Positions 1-9,402 of a stretch of 64,000 nt of DNA are shown here, in pieces. Origin of the DNA: Bacteroidia bacterium (GTDB taxonomy: Bacteria; Bacteroidota; Bacteroidia; Flavobacteriales; Flavobacteriaceae); assembly GCA_030427735.1 (NCBI GenBank), contig JAUIBP010000005.1, positions 248,001-312,000 of the forward strand, in the 5' to 3' direction. Position numbers and translations under genes: made by a program. How positions within the stretch are numbered: position 1 is the stretch's first letter; each line of letters starts with the position of its first letter. The notes beneath the pieces are model-generated. The model did not search any database, was not told where the DNA came from, and worked only from the letters and a program-made list of their open reading frames with translations.

Positions 1-561
1 AAGGTATAACTTTCCTGTTTTAAGCTCTACGCATTCATAACGTTTTACGCGTTTTTTACCTTTTTTAAAACGTCTACCATTATATATCTGGAATAAACTC
101 CCTATGGGTACTTCAAAAATATACGTTTTATCTGAATTTTCATCATATTGTTTTAAAGCTAAAGCTAAAACTGCATCGGTATCGCTAGTCGCTTTTGGAT
201 TTTTAAAATGCTTTGCCAATAAAGGTAATAGCTGATTCGGAAAAACATCGGGGTTTAAAAAAGGTAACATTAAATGCTGAAACGTAATCTTCCATTCCTT
301 ACCATGGGGTTTGATATGTCTTCCATAGTTTTTAAAAGCTTCAAAATGTGCTATTTCATGAATTAAGGTAATTAAAAACCGATACGGGTTTAAATTAGAA
401 TTTACCGTAATTTGATGGGTTCCATTAGGTAATCGCCTATAATCGCCATGCCTTGTTTTACGCTCTTGCTTAACAAAAACACTTAAATTGTCGTGTTGCA
501 ACAATGTTAAAACTCTTGGGTAAGCATGTTCTGGAATGTAAGGTTTTAAAGTTTCCTGCAT
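1..561 (-). CDS. SprT-like zinc metalloprotease-domain protein, C-terminal end cut by window edge
   Basis: Seen: an open frame of 187 codons from an ATG at 561 running off the left edge with no stop. Residues 68-72 read HEIAH, the HExxH zinc signature, and a second His follows in a PHGKEW segment (about 85-90), the spacing found in SprT-like proteins. The tail is rich in Lys/Arg (GRRFKKGKKRVKRYE). Known: SprT/Spartan-type domains are zinc metalloproteases; the short bacterial forms are cytoplasmic and their substrates are mostly unknown. The gene stands alone, with a strong promoter box only 6 nt before the ATG. The family call is firm; the biological role is open. Confidence 0.85.
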   Translation of the reverse strand, partial: MQETLKPYIPEHAYPRVLTLLQHDNLSVFVKQERKTRHGDYRRLPNGTHQITVNSNLNPYRFLITLIHEIAHFEAFKNYGRHIKPHGKEWKITFQHLMLPFLNPDVFPNQLLPLLAKHFKNPKATSDTDAVLALALKQYDENSDKTYIFEVPIGSLFQIYNGRRFKKGKKRVKRYECVELKTGKLYL

Positions 562-567
562 TACTTA

Positions 568-597
568 CAAAAGTAAAATTTTATAGAATATGGGCAA
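568..597 (-). promoter_or_regulatory. Bacteroidetes-type promoter for the SprT-like gene
   Basis: On the minus strand, TTG (595-597) is followed after exactly 19 nt by TACTTTTG (568-575), matching the -33 TTG / -7 TAnnTTTG consensus of Bacteroidetes. Only 6 nt separate the -7 box from the ATG, so the transcript would start at or next to the start codon (leaderless or nearly so). Confidence 0.7.
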
Positions 598-637
598 TAT
601 TAATTTACCTTTATAAAAACAAAAAACCAATGTAAAC

Positions 638-1552
638 TTAATCTCTAACTAAAGGCATTGTAGAGCACCTTAGCAAACCTTCTTGCTTAGAAATTTCGGA
701 ATAAGGCACCTCTTCTACCACAAAACCATTGGCACGTAACCAAGCATTAAGACGAGTAAAGTTTCGCTCTGAAATGACTACATTTTCATCGATAGAAAAC
801 ACATTACTATTCATGTGGTACATTTCTTCTCTGGTAATCTGAAATACATTATCTGCCCCAAATAAATTCAGCAAATACTCATATTCCTCTTTAACTCTAA
901 ATCCGTCTTTATACATTATCGCTTTGTTTTTTCCTACAGGCTGAAAACAACAATCTAAATGCAATGCATTATCCCTTGGCTCTGTTTTAGATTTTACTAA
1001 ATCGAAATCTTTAACTATTTTATCTGGGAATAACTGTTTTATAAACTCTACACCATAATGGTTTGTTCTGGCCGTAATGTAATCGGCATAATCTTCGCCA
1101 CGATAAGTGCCTATAAAAATGTAATCGTTCCATAGCATAACATCACCACCTTCAATATGAACTTCCTCTGGTGGTTTCACAATTTTAGAGGAATCTATTT
1201 GCGCTAAAACATGGTTTAAAGCTTCTAGTTCCTGCTCTCTATCTGGTAATATATTGGCTTTAATAAAAATATCATCTATAACAAAAGCGATATCTCTAGC
1301 AAAAATCTGATTGTAATTTGGAATAATTGTAGGACGGAAAACCTGCACATTATATTTTTCAAAAACCCGATTAACAGCCTCCATTTCTTTTACCATATCG
1401 CTCTCTACAGGATATGTTCCTGCTTTAATATGCTCTAAAGATTTAGGGTCGTAAGCCTCTTCTACACTAGGCGTTGGCCCGTTACTAACGGCTGTACCTA
1501 ACACTACAGCTCTTAGTCTTGACGTTTCATTTTTTACGTGTAATGATAACAT
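638..1552 (-). CDS. DDAH-like amidinohydrolase (amidinotransferase superfamily)
   Basis: Related to dimethylarginine dimethylaminohydrolase and arginine deiminase, which hydrolyse guanidino groups to give citrulline plus amine or ammonia. Visible active-site pattern in 304 aa: FARD (85-88), EGGD (134-137) with substrate-binding acidic residues, His198 in ALHLDCC, and the nucleophile candidate Cys296 in LLRCSTMPL close to the C terminus. The length fits a one-domain pentein fold. No signal peptide, so cytoplasmic. It lies 90 nt after gltA, separated by a terminator, so it is probably transcribed separately. The substrate (methylarginine, arginine or a related guanidine) cannot be read from the sequence. 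Confidence 0.85.
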   Translation of the reverse strand: MLSLHVKNETSRLRAVVLGTAVSNGPTPSVEEAYDPKSLEHIKAGTYPVESDMVKEMEAVNRVFEKYNVQVFRPTIIPNYNQIFARDIAFVIDDIFIKANILPDREQELEALNHVLAQIDSSKIVKPPEEVHIEGGDVMLWNDYIFIGTYRGEDYADYITARTNHYGVEFIKQLFPDKIVKDFDLVKSKTEPRDNALHLDCCFQPVGKNKAIMYKDGFRVKEEYEYLLNLFGADNVFQITREEMYHMNSNVFSIDENVVISERNFTRLNAWLRANGFVVEEVPYSEISKQEGLLRCSTMPLVRD

Positions 1553-1566
1553 AATCTATATATAAA

Positions 1567-1623
1567 AAATGTCATTTTAATCTCGATAAACGAAAAATTC
1601 GCAACTAGATTAAAATGACATTT
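1567..1623 (-). terminator. Intrinsic terminator after gltA
   Basis: A perfect 17-bp inverted repeat (1567-1583 with 1607-1623, loop 23 nt). On the minus strand the second arm runs straight into a T-rich stretch. It lies 20 nt past the gltA stop. Confidence 0.85.
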
Positions 1624-1642
1624 ATATTTTATTAGTACTTAA

Positions 1643-2929
1643 TTAGCGTTTGTCTATATCTACAAACGGTCTTAAGGTTGCTCCTGTATAAAGCTGGCGA
1701 GGACGTCCAATTGGCTCTTTACGTAAACGCATTTCTCTCCATTGTGCAATCCAACCTGGCAATCTACCTAAAGCAAACATTACGGTAAACATATCTGTTG
1801 GTATACCCATACCTCTGTAAATAATACCTGAATAAAAATCTACATTAGGATATAACTTTCTATCTACAAAATACTGATCTTCTAACGCTTCTTTTTCTAA
1901 ACCTTTAGCGATATCTAAAATTGGATCTTCAATACCTAAATCGCCTAAAACTTCATCTGCAGCTTTTTTAATGATTCTAGCACGCGGATCGAAATTTTTG
2001 TAAACACGGTGACCGAATCCCATTAAACGGAATGGATCTTTTTTATCCTTAGCCTTAGCCATATACTTTTTAGTATCGCCACCATCTGTCTTAATAGCCT
2101 CAAGCATTTCTAATACAGCTTGGTTAGCACCACCATGTAAAGGCCCCCATAATGCAGAAATCCCTGCAGATAATGAAGCAAATAAACCAGCATGCGACGA
2201 CCCCACTATACGTACTGTAGAGGTTGAACAGTTTTGTTCGTGATCTGCATGTAAGATTAATAATTTATCTAAAGCGTTTACAAGTATTTTATTTTGCTCG
2301 TATGGGTGATTAGGTTTTTCGAACATCATTTTTAAAATGTTCTCAACATATCCTATTTCGTCGCTTCCGTAATTTAATGGTAAACCTTGTCTTCTGCGTA
2401 ATGTCCAAGCTACTAAAACAGGGAATTTCCCCATAATCTTAACGATGGCCTTATACATATCCTCTTCGGATTCTACATTTACAGACGAAGGATTAAATGC
2501 TGTTAAAGCACTGGTTAACGATGCAATCACTCCCATTGGGTGAGCCGACTTAGGGAACGATTCTAAAATTTTCTTAACATCTTCATCAACTACAGCTTCG
2601 GCTTTAATATCGTTATGAAATTTATCGTTTTGTTCTTTTGTTGGAAGCTCTCCAAAGATTAATAAATATGCAACTTCTAAAAAGTCTGCTTTTTCAGCTA
2701 ATTCTTCAATGGAGTACCCTCTATATCTTAAAATTCCTTTTTCTCCATCTAAAAATGTTATGGCGCTTTCGCAAGAACCTGTATTTTTAAAACCTGGGTC
2801 TAATGTTATAACTTCCTCTGTTCCAGATCTTAAATTCTTAATATCTATAGCGACTTCATTCTCTGTTCCAGTAATTAATGGAAATTCGTATTTCTTTCCA
2901 TCTATTTCTAATTTAGCTGTTTTTGACAT
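1643..2929 (-). CDS. gltA: Citrate synthase
   Basis: Condenses acetyl-CoA and oxaloacetate to citrate, the entry step of the TCA cycle, in the cytoplasm. The 428-aa length is typical of the hexameric type II bacterial enzyme. Catalytic signatures are in place: HADHEQN (227-233), His265 in GPLHGGANQA, the GFGHRVYK segment (304-311) and Asp364 in PNVDFYSG. The short beta-rich N-terminal domain (residues 1-50) is also characteristic of type II. It sits downstream of eno on the same strand, but each gene has its own hairpin terminator, so they are probably separate transcripts. Confidence 0.98.
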   Translation of the reverse strand: MSKTAKLEIDGKKYEFPLITGTENEVAIDIKNLRSGTEEVITLDPGFKNTGSCESAITFLDGEKGILRYRGYSIEELAEKADFLEVAYLLIFGELPTKEQNDKFHNDIKAEAVVDEDVKKILESFPKSAHPMGVIASLTSALTAFNPSSVNVESEEDMYKAIVKIMGKFPVLVAWTLRRRQGLPLNYGSDEIGYVENILKMMFEKPNHPYEQNKILVNALDKLLILHADHEQNCSTSTVRIVGSSHAGLFASLSAGISALWGPLHGGANQAVLEMLEAIKTDGGDTKKYMAKAKDKKDPFRLMGFGHRVYKNFDPRARIIKKAADEVLGDLGIEDPILDIAKGLEKEALEDQYFVDRKLYPNVDFYSGIIYRGMGIPTDMFTVMFALGRLPGWIAQWREMRLRKEPIGRPRQLYTGATLRPFVDIDKR

Positions 2930-3036
2930 ATTTATTTTATTGAATTTTTCTATTTTTTTAGCTGCTCGCTAAAATACGAAATATCTCATGAATTTTAAAG
3001 CTAATAAATAAAGGTTTTAGTAGATTTTTTACAAAA

Positions 3037-3072
3037 AAAATGGCGATTATTTAATTTAATAACCGCCATTTT
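3037..3072 (-). terminator. Intrinsic terminator after eno
   Basis: Inverted repeat AAAATGGCG/CGCCATTTT extended inward by TTAT/ATAA across one mismatch, followed on the minus strand by eight T. It begins 17 nt after the eno stop. Confidence 0.85.
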
Positions 3073-3088
3073 AAACTATTCTACGAAT

Positions 3089-4390
<1,302 letters not shown>

Positions 4391-4502
4391 TTAATGTTAT
4401 TTTAAGTTTTTCTAACTACTAAATTACAAAATAGATACACTATAATTTAACATTTGCCTTTATATTTATGCAATATTTTCACTATAATGTTTTCGTAAAG
4501 AA

Positions 4503-4537
4503 AAAACCTCAGAAAAAGCAATTTTTTCTGAGGTTTT
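4503..4537 (-). terminator. Intrinsic terminator after carA
   Basis: Hairpin with CCTCAGAAAAA / TTTTTCTGAGG arms and a 4-nt loop, flanked by A and T runs, 7 nt beyond the carA stop. The symmetric A/T flanks could let it work in both directions. Confidence 0.88.
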
Positions 4538-4543
4538 ATTGTT

Positions 4544-5647
4544 TTATTTTTTAATGTTTTCGATAAACTGATCGAACAAATAATCGGCATCGTGTGGACC
4601 TGGACTGGCCTCTGGATGGTATTGTACAGAAAAACAATTCTTATTTTTCATTTTTAAGCCTGCAACTGTATCGTCGTTAAGATGTACATGTGTAATCTCT
4701 AAATCAGGATGTGCTTCTACTTGTTCTCTATTAACTGCAAACCCGTGATTTTGTGAAGTTATTTCGCCTTTTCCTGTTAGTAAATTTTTTACAGGGTGAT
4801 TAATACCTCTATGGCCGTTATGCATTTTATAAGTAGATACGCCATTAGCCAAAGCGATTACTTGATGCCCTAAACAAATACCAAAAACAGGTAGGTTTCT
4901 GTCTAAAATTTCTTTAGCCACAGCTTGTGCTCCTAATAAAGGTTCTGGATCTCCAGGTCCGTTTGATAAGAAATAGCCATCTGGGTTCCAAGAGCTTAAT
5001 TCTTCGAAAGTAGCGTTATAAGGATACACTTTAATATAGGCACCACGTTTTGCAAGATTTCTTAAAATGTTTTTCTTTATTCCTAAATCGAGGGCTGCAA
5101 TTTTAATATCTGCATTTTCATCACCTACAAAATAAGGTTCTTTTGTAGACACTTTTGAAGCTAATTCCAAACCATTCATATCTGGAATATCAGCCAATTG
5201 TTTTTTAAGTCCTTCAATATTATCTACATCTGTAGAAATTACAGCATTCATAGCGCCATTATCTCTAATGTAACTTACTAGAGCACGCGTATCTACATCG
5301 GATATTGCTAATAAGTTGTTTGCGTTTAAAAAATCTTCTAAACTAGAATCGGCAGAAGCTCTTGAATAATCGTAACTAAAATTTTTACAAATTAAACCAG
5401 CAATTTTAATGTTATCAGATTCAACTTCATCTTCTTGAGTACCATAATTGCCAATATGGGCATTGGTTGTAACCATGATTTGACCAAAGTACGATGGATC
5501 TGTAAAAATTTCCTGATAACCAGTCATTCCGGTATTAAAACATACTTCGCCAAAGGCAGTTCCTTCTTTACCTCCAACAGCTTTACCATAAAAAATGGTA
5601 CCATCTGCTAACAACACGACTGCTTGTTTCTTTTTCTGATATTTCAT
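4544..5647 (-). CDS. carA: Carbamoyl-phosphate synthase small (glutaminase) subunit
   Basis: Hydrolyses glutamine and channels ammonia to the large subunit CarB for carbamoyl phosphate, feeding arginine and pyrimidine synthesis. Numbered from the ATG at 5647 (367 aa): N-terminal CPSase small-chain domain (about 1-135), then a class-I glutamine amidotransferase domain with nucleophile Cys258 in FGICLGHQ and His344/Glu346 in YHPEAS. The frame can be extended 18 nt to a TTG at 5665, but the ATG gives MKYQKKK, the better start. No carB is adjacent. The gap to the upstream secreted-protein gene is only 32 nt and lacks a terminator, so co-transcription is likely. Confidence 0.96.
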   Translation of the reverse strand: MKYQKKKQAVVLLADGTIFYGKAVGGKEGTAFGEVCFNTGMTGYQEIFTDPSYFGQIMVTTNAHIGNYGTQEDEVESDNIKIAGLICKNFSYDYSRASADSSLEDFLNANNLLAISDVDTRALVSYIRDNGAMNAVISTDVDNIEGLKKQLADIPDMNGLELASKVSTKEPYFVGDENADIKIAALDLGIKKNILRNLAKRGAYIKVYPYNATFEELSSWNPDGYFLSNGPGDPEPLLGAQAVAKEILDRNLPVFGICLGHQVIALANGVSTYKMHNGHRGINHPVKNLLTGKGEITSQNHGFAVNREQVEAHPDLEITHVHLNDDTVAGLKMKNKNCFSVQYHPEASPGPHDADYLFDQFIENIKK

Positions 5648-5679
5648 TGTTTTTATATAAGTCAAAAAATTGAATGTTA

Positions 5680-6402
5680 TTAAATAGATTTTGCGTAGTT
5701 CAAAATATATCTTACATCGGTTTCTTCTTTATAAGACAGATGCTTATCTTTTGCATATTTCTTTACTTTCGCTTGGTCTTCTTCAGTAATTAAACTATTT
5801 ACTAATTTTTTATTTAGTTTGGTTTCTTCCAGAATTGGATTTTCTTGGTCTTCTACAACAAAATAGGTTTCTTTTGTCACATATTTGTCTGGGTTAAGTT
5901 TATTACCAGTCATTTGGTTTACCATGCCTTCCTTTATATCTAGCTCATATTTTTTTAGAAGAACCATTTTATCTGATGCATATACTTCTTCGAAAAAAAG
6001 ATTTGTTTTTAAGTCTGGATCGATATACTTTTTGAAAGTTTTATTTGCAATAAGTACTTTATCTACATATGCTGAATTAATGCTGAAAATAGAATCGCCA
6101 GAATACATCATTTCAAAACCTTCGTCTTTGATATTAAAATTACAGCCATCAATTCTTACTGGATCTTCCTGATTTTCGAAATAAATTTTTGAACCTAAAT
6201 ACCAAGTATCAAACAAATAAACCGAACCTTTAATATCTGAAGCTGTATTAGGTTTGTAGGCGGTAATTGTAGAGCCTGGACCTAACAAAGGTTTTGGTCT
6301 AGATTGATTTTCTCTTAATTCGTTTAAAACACTTAATTCTTTTGCTTGGGCAGATACACAAAGGCTTGATAAGGCGAAAATTACAATTGGTAGGTATTTC
6401 AT
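5680..6402 (-). CDS. Secreted protein of unknown function between rplQ and carA
   Basis: 240 aa. Residues 1-20 form a signal peptide ending in VSAQA, with no lipobox Cys, so the mature protein is probably periplasmic or surface-exposed. I do not recognise a named domain. The middle (about 58-120) reads as short beta strands (GSVYLFDTWYLGSKIYF) with one Cys, and the C-terminal 40 residues look helical, with KKYAKDKHLSYKEE then VRYILNYAKSI. From memory, this layout resembles a family of flavobacterial hypothetical proteins (inference). It has its own -7 box and lies 32 nt before carA, so it may supply the carA promoter. Confidence 0.75.
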   Translation of the reverse strand: MKYLPIVIFALSSLCVSAQAKELSVLNELRENQSRPKPLLGPGSTITAYKPNTASDIKGSVYLFDTWYLGSKIYFENQEDPVRIDGCNFNIKDEGFEMMYSGDSIFSINSAYVDKVLIANKTFKKYIDPDLKTNLFFEEVYASDKMVLLKKYELDIKEGMVNQMTGNKLNPDKYVTKETYFVVEDQENPILEETKLNKKLVNSLITEEDQAKVKKYAKDKHLSYKEETDVRYILNYAKSI

Positions 6403-6427
6403 GTTTATATGTTTTTATTAGTTGAGG

Positions 6428-6435
6428 CAAATATA
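6428..6435 (-). promoter_or_regulatory. -7 promoter box for the 5680-6402 gene, abutting the rplQ terminator
   Basis: TATATTTG on the minus strand is a perfect TAnnTTTG box 25 nt before the ATG. It directly follows the T-run of the rplQ terminator. The -33 position falls in the terminator loop, where GTTA is present rather than TTG. Confidence 0.5.
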
Positions 6436-6470
6436 AAAAAAAAGCCATCCCTAACAGGATAGCTTTTTTT
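6436..6470 (-). terminator. Intrinsic terminator after rplQ
   Basis: Hairpin AAAGC-ATCC / GGAT-GCTTT with one internal mismatch and a loop of about 6 nt, between an A-run and a T-run. It ends the ribosomal block 25 nt past the rplQ stop. Confidence 0.85.
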
Positions 6471-6494
6471 AATATTTGAAAAATGATTTATCAT

Positions 6495-6977
6495 TTATTC
6501 TTCTTCGTTTGAAGCTTTAGTCTCTTCTACAGCAGGAGCAGCAGGTTGAGCAGCTTTAGAACCACCTCTTCTACTTCTACGTGTAGTTTTCTTTTCTGCT
6601 TTACCAGCGTTATAGATTTCGTTGTAATCAACTAATTCTATCATTGCCATATCAGCGTTATCTCCTAAACGATTTCCAAGTTTAATAATACGAGTATATC
6701 CACCTGGTCTGTCCCCAACTTTAGTTGCAACATTTCTAAATAACTCAGAAACGGCATCTTTTTGTCTTAATTTACTAAAAACTAGACGTCTGTTGTGGGT
6801 TGTATCTTCTTTAGATTTTGTTACTAAAGGCTCTACAAATTGTTTTAAAGCTTTTGCTTTAGCTACGGTAGTATTAATACGTTTGTGCTCGATTAAAGAA
6901 CAAGCCATATTGGCTAACATTGCTTTTCTGTGCGCTGTTTGTCTACCTAAATGATTTACTTTTTTTCCGTGTCTCAT
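6495..6977 (-). CDS. rplQ: 50S ribosomal protein bL17
   Basis: Structural protein of the large subunit near the exit-tunnel rim. The first ~115 residues are the conserved core ([12 protein letters not shown] at the start, [16 protein letters not shown] at its end). About 45 extra residues follow: a basic RRSRRGG patch, an Ala/Pro stretch and an acidic EEE tail. This makes it 160 aa against about 127 in E. coli. It is the last gene of the ribosomal run, 60 nt after rpoA, with a small hairpin in that gap and a terminator after the stop. Confidence 0.97.
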   Translation of the reverse strand: MRHGKKVNHLGRQTAHRKAMLANMACSLIEHKRINTTVAKAKALKQFVEPLVTKSKEDTTHNRRLVFSKLRQKDAVSELFRNVATKVGDRPGGYTRIIKLGNRLGDNADMAMIELVDYNEIYNAGKAEKKTTRRSRRGGSKAAQPAAPAVEETKASNEEE

Positions 6978-6995
6978 GACATTTGTGTTATCATC

Positions 6996-7026
6996 TTGCT
7001 ACCAAACTCGATTATTCGAGGAGCAA
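6996..7026 (-). promoter_or_regulatory. mRNA hairpin in the rpoA-rplQ gap
   Basis: Nested inverted repeat TTGCT/AGCAA enclosing CTCGA-TTAT-TCGAG. There is no T-run afterwards, so it is not a terminator. It lies 19 nt before the rplQ start and could tune rplQ translation or mRNA stability (inference). Confidence 0.4.
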
Positions 7027-7037
7027 AATATGATTAA

Positions 7038-8030
7038 TTAATCTTTATCTAATTTATATTTCGACAAATCCATTCCGAAATTAAGACCTTTAACATTTAC
7101 TAGTTCTTCTAATTCTGTTAAAGATTTTTTACCGAAGTTACGGAACTTCATTAAATCGTTTTTATTGAACGATACTAAATCTCCTAAAGTATCAACTTCT
7201 GCTGCTTTTAAACAGTTTAAGGCACGTACAGACAGATCCATATCTACTAATTTAGTTTTCAGTAACTGTCTCATATGAAGTGATTCTTCATCGTAAGTTT
7301 CTGTTTGTGCGATTTCATCAGCTTCTAATGTAATTCTTTCGTCTGAGAATAACATGAAGTGGTGAATAAGTGTTTTAGCTGCTTCTGTTAACGCGTCTTG
7401 CGGAGTTATAGAACCATCTGATTGGATTTCGAACACTAATTTTTCGTAATCCGTTTTTTGCTCTACACGGTAATTTTCGATGCTATATTTAACATTTTTA
7501 ATTGGCGTGTAAATAGAATCTGTAAAAATTGTTCCAATAGGAGCAGTTGCTTTTTTATTTTCTTCTGCAGGAACATAACCTCTACCTTTTTCGATAGTAA
7601 TTTCCATATTCACGCTCACTTTAGGATCTAAATTACAGATTACTAAATCTGAATTTAACACTTGAAAGCCAGAAATAAATTTTTGGAAATCCCCTGCTGT
7701 AATTTGTTCTTGACCAGAAATTGAAATAGATACCGACTCGTTATCTACATCTTCTATTTGTCTTTTAAAACGTACTTGTTTTAAATTTAAAATAATTTCT
7801 GTTACGTCTTCTACAACACCAGGAATTGTTGAAAATTCGTGGTCTACCCCTTCAATTCTAACCGAGGTAATAGCAAAACCTTCTAATGAAGAAAGTAAAA
7901 CTCTACGTAATGCATTACCAACTGTTAGTCCATAACCAGGTTCTAATGGTCTGAATTCGAATTTACCTTCGAAATCAGTAGAATCGATCATGATTACTTT
8001 GTCGGGTTTTTGAAAATTAAATACTGCCAT
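7038..8030 (-). CDS. rpoA: DNA-directed RNA polymerase alpha subunit
   Basis: Alpha nucleates RNA polymerase assembly as a dimer; its C-terminal domain contacts UP elements and activators. 330 aa, full length. The N-terminal domain (about 1-230) carries [14 protein letters not shown] and the [15 protein letters not shown] segment. A flexible linker follows, and the C-terminal domain (about 255-320) has [20 protein letters not shown] and [12 protein letters not shown]. It lies between rpsD and rplQ, the conserved alpha-operon order, and should share the rpsD promoter. Confidence 0.98.
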   Translation of the reverse strand: MAVFNFQKPDKVIMIDSTDFEGKFEFRPLEPGYGLTVGNALRRVLLSSLEGFAITSVRIEGVDHEFSTIPGVVEDVTEIILNLKQVRFKRQIEDVDNESVSISISGQEQITAGDFQKFISGFQVLNSDLVICNLDPKVSVNMEITIEKGRGYVPAEENKKATAPIGTIFTDSIYTPIKNVKYSIENYRVEQKTDYEKLVFEIQSDGSITPQDALTEAAKTLIHHFMLFSDERITLEADEIAQTETYDEESLHMRQLLKTKLVDMDLSVRALNCLKAAEVDTLGDLVSFNKNDLMKFRNFGKKSLTELEELVNVKGLNFGMDLSKYKLDKD

Positions 8031-8125
8031 ATTGTTCTTCGTTTTAATTGTTATTTAGTTGCGCGGTCTATAAGTTTGAAGAAGTACGAATAAACCCTTT
8101 GGCCAAATACCAATGTTTTTAGTTA

Positions 8126-8731
8126 TTATTTAGAGTATAATTCGACGATGAATTGCTCGTTAATGTTTTCTGGGATCTGGATTCTTGCAGGAACAGACAC
8201 ATAAGTACCTTGTTTAGTTTCAGAATTCCAAGTAATCCATTCGTACACTTGACTAGAGTTAGATAAAGATCTTTCGATAGCATCTAACGATTTAGATTTC
8301 TCGCGTACAGCTACAACATCTCCAGCTTTTAATTGGTAAGAAGGAATATTTACAATCTCTCCGTTTACAGTAATATGTCTGTGAGATACTAATTGTCTAG
8401 CACCGCTTCTAGAAGGAGCAATACCCATTCTAAACACGACGTTATCTAAACGAGATTCACATAATTGTAATAATACTTCACCTGTAATTCCAGGAGCTGC
8501 TGTTGCTTTTTTGAAGATGTTACGGAATTGACGCTCTAAAATACCATAAGTATATTTAGCTTTTTGCTTTTCCATTAATTGAATTGCATATTCCGATTTT
8601 TTACCACGACGTTTGTTAGCACCGTGTTGCCCAGGAGGGTAATTTCTTTTTTCGAAAGACTTATCGTCTCCAAATATAGCCTCGCCAAATTTACGAGCTA
8701 TTTTAGTTTTAGGACCAGTATATCTTGCCAT
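8126..8731 (-). CDS. rpsD: 30S ribosomal protein uS4
   Basis: Primary 16S rRNA binder that nucleates 30S body assembly. In several bacteria it also represses its own operon. 201 aa. The N-terminal region lacks the four Cys of zinc-binding S4 ([21 protein letters not shown] in their place), so this is the zinc-free form. The S4 RNA-binding domain lies at about 92-155 ([12 protein letters not shown] and [10 protein letters not shown]). It is the first gene of a rpsD-rpoA-rplQ subunit with its own promoter and a leader of roughly 100 nt. Confidence 0.97.
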   Translation of the reverse strand: MARYTGPKTKIARKFGEAIFGDDKSFEKRNYPPGQHGANKRRGKKSEYAIQLMEKQKAKYTYGILERQFRNIFKKATAAPGITGEVLLQLCESRLDNVVFRMGIAPSRSGARQLVSHRHITVNGEIVNIPSYQLKAGDVVAVREKSKSLDAIERSLSNSSQVYEWITWNSETKQGTYVSVPARIQIPENINEQFIVELYSK

Positions 8732-8830
8732 TTTAATTAAATTTAAGAGTGATTATGAATTAAGGTCTTATAAATCTTATCCTTCGATAATCGTTAATCT
8801 CTTGTTATACTTGTTGTTATATTTTTTCAG
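8732..8830 (-). promoter_or_regulatory. Long 5' leader of rpsD
   Basis: From the predicted transcription start (about 8830) to the rpsD ATG there are roughly 98 nt. They are AU-rich with a possible small stem around GATTATCGAAGGATAAG. Leaders of this length before S4 genes often hold an S4-binding autoregulatory structure in other phyla. Here that is inference only. Confidence 0.35.
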
Positions 8831-8834
8831 TGTG

Positions 8835-8865
8835 CAAATGTACATATAAAAAAAATTAATACCAA
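8835..8865 (-). promoter_or_regulatory. Promoter of the rpsD-rpoA-rplQ unit
   Basis: Minus strand: TTG (8863-8865), 20 nt, then TACATTTG (8835-8842), a close match to the Bacteroidetes consensus. The TTG lies in the loop of the preceding rpsK terminator, and the terminator T-run forms the spacer. Confidence 0.7.
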
Positions 8866-8895
8866 CTGTATATTGAAGCTGATATTAATTTTTTT
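8847..8895 (-). terminator. Probable intrinsic terminator after rpsK
   Basis: Arms AAAAAATTAATA / TATTAATTTTTTT with an imperfectly paired inner part, ending in eight T on the minus strand. It begins 19 nt after the rpsK stop. The stem is AT-rich, so termination may be partial. Confidence 0.6.
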
Positions 8896-8913
8896 ATTAT
8901 TTAGAGTGTAAAA

Positions 8914-9306
8914 TTATACTCTTCTACGTTTTGGAGGACGACATCCGTTGTGTGGTAATGGAGTAACATCGATAATTTCTGTTACTTCTATACCTGCATT
9001 GTGGATAGAACGGATAGCTGATTCTCTACCGTTACCTGGTCCCTTAACATATACTTTTACTTTTTTAAGACCAGCCTCTTGAGCTACTGCTGCAGCATCT
9101 TCTGCCGCTAATTGTGCAGCGTAAGGCGTGTTCTTTTTAGATCCTCTAAATCCCATTTTACCAGCAGAAGACCATGAAATAACGTCTCCTTTTTTGTTAG
9201 TAAGCGAGATAATGATGTTGTTAAAAGAAGCAGTAACGTGAGCTTCCCCTACAGAGTCTACTACAACTTTACGTTTTTTAGTACTCTTTGTATTTGATTT
9301 TGCCAT
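8914..9306 (-). CDS. rpsK: 30S ribosomal protein uS11
   Basis: Platform protein of the small subunit that contacts the E-site and Shine-Dalgarno region of 16S rRNA. 130 aa. The central [11 protein letters not shown] and [13 protein letters not shown] segments and the terminal [10 protein letters not shown] are intact. The N-terminal ~14 residues are a basic Ser/Thr/Lys extension. It follows rpsM after a 96-nt gap filled by a sequence that is also found upstream of rpsM. Confidence 0.97.
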   Translation of the reverse strand: MAKSNTKSTKKRKVVVDSVGEAHVTASFNNIIISLTNKKGDVISWSSAGKMGFRGSKKNTPYAAQLAAEDAAAVAQEAGLKKVKVYVKGPGNGRESAIRSIHNAGIEVTEIIDVTPLPHNGCRPPKRRRV

Positions 9307-9309
9307 ATT

Positions 9310-9400
9310 CTTTTAGTTTCTAGTTGTTAGTTGTTAGTGATAGAATCCTAAACTTTTCAATTTCAAACAGATTCATCTAACAGCTAAATACTAATGACTT
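9310..9400 (-). repeat. Intergenic repeat copy A (rpsM-rpsK gap)
   Basis: About 90 nt filling the gap before rpsK. It aligns along its whole length with copy B before rpsM. Shared blocks include TAGAATCCTAAAC, AACAGATTC and ACTAATGACTT, and both contain reiterated TAGTTGT units. The role is unknown. Confidence 0.75.
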
Positions 9401-9402
9401 AA

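Noticed and set aside
5648-5665. TTG start for carA, six codons upstream of the ATG
   Set aside because: The ATG at 5647 gives the usual N terminus; the extra residues are not family-like.
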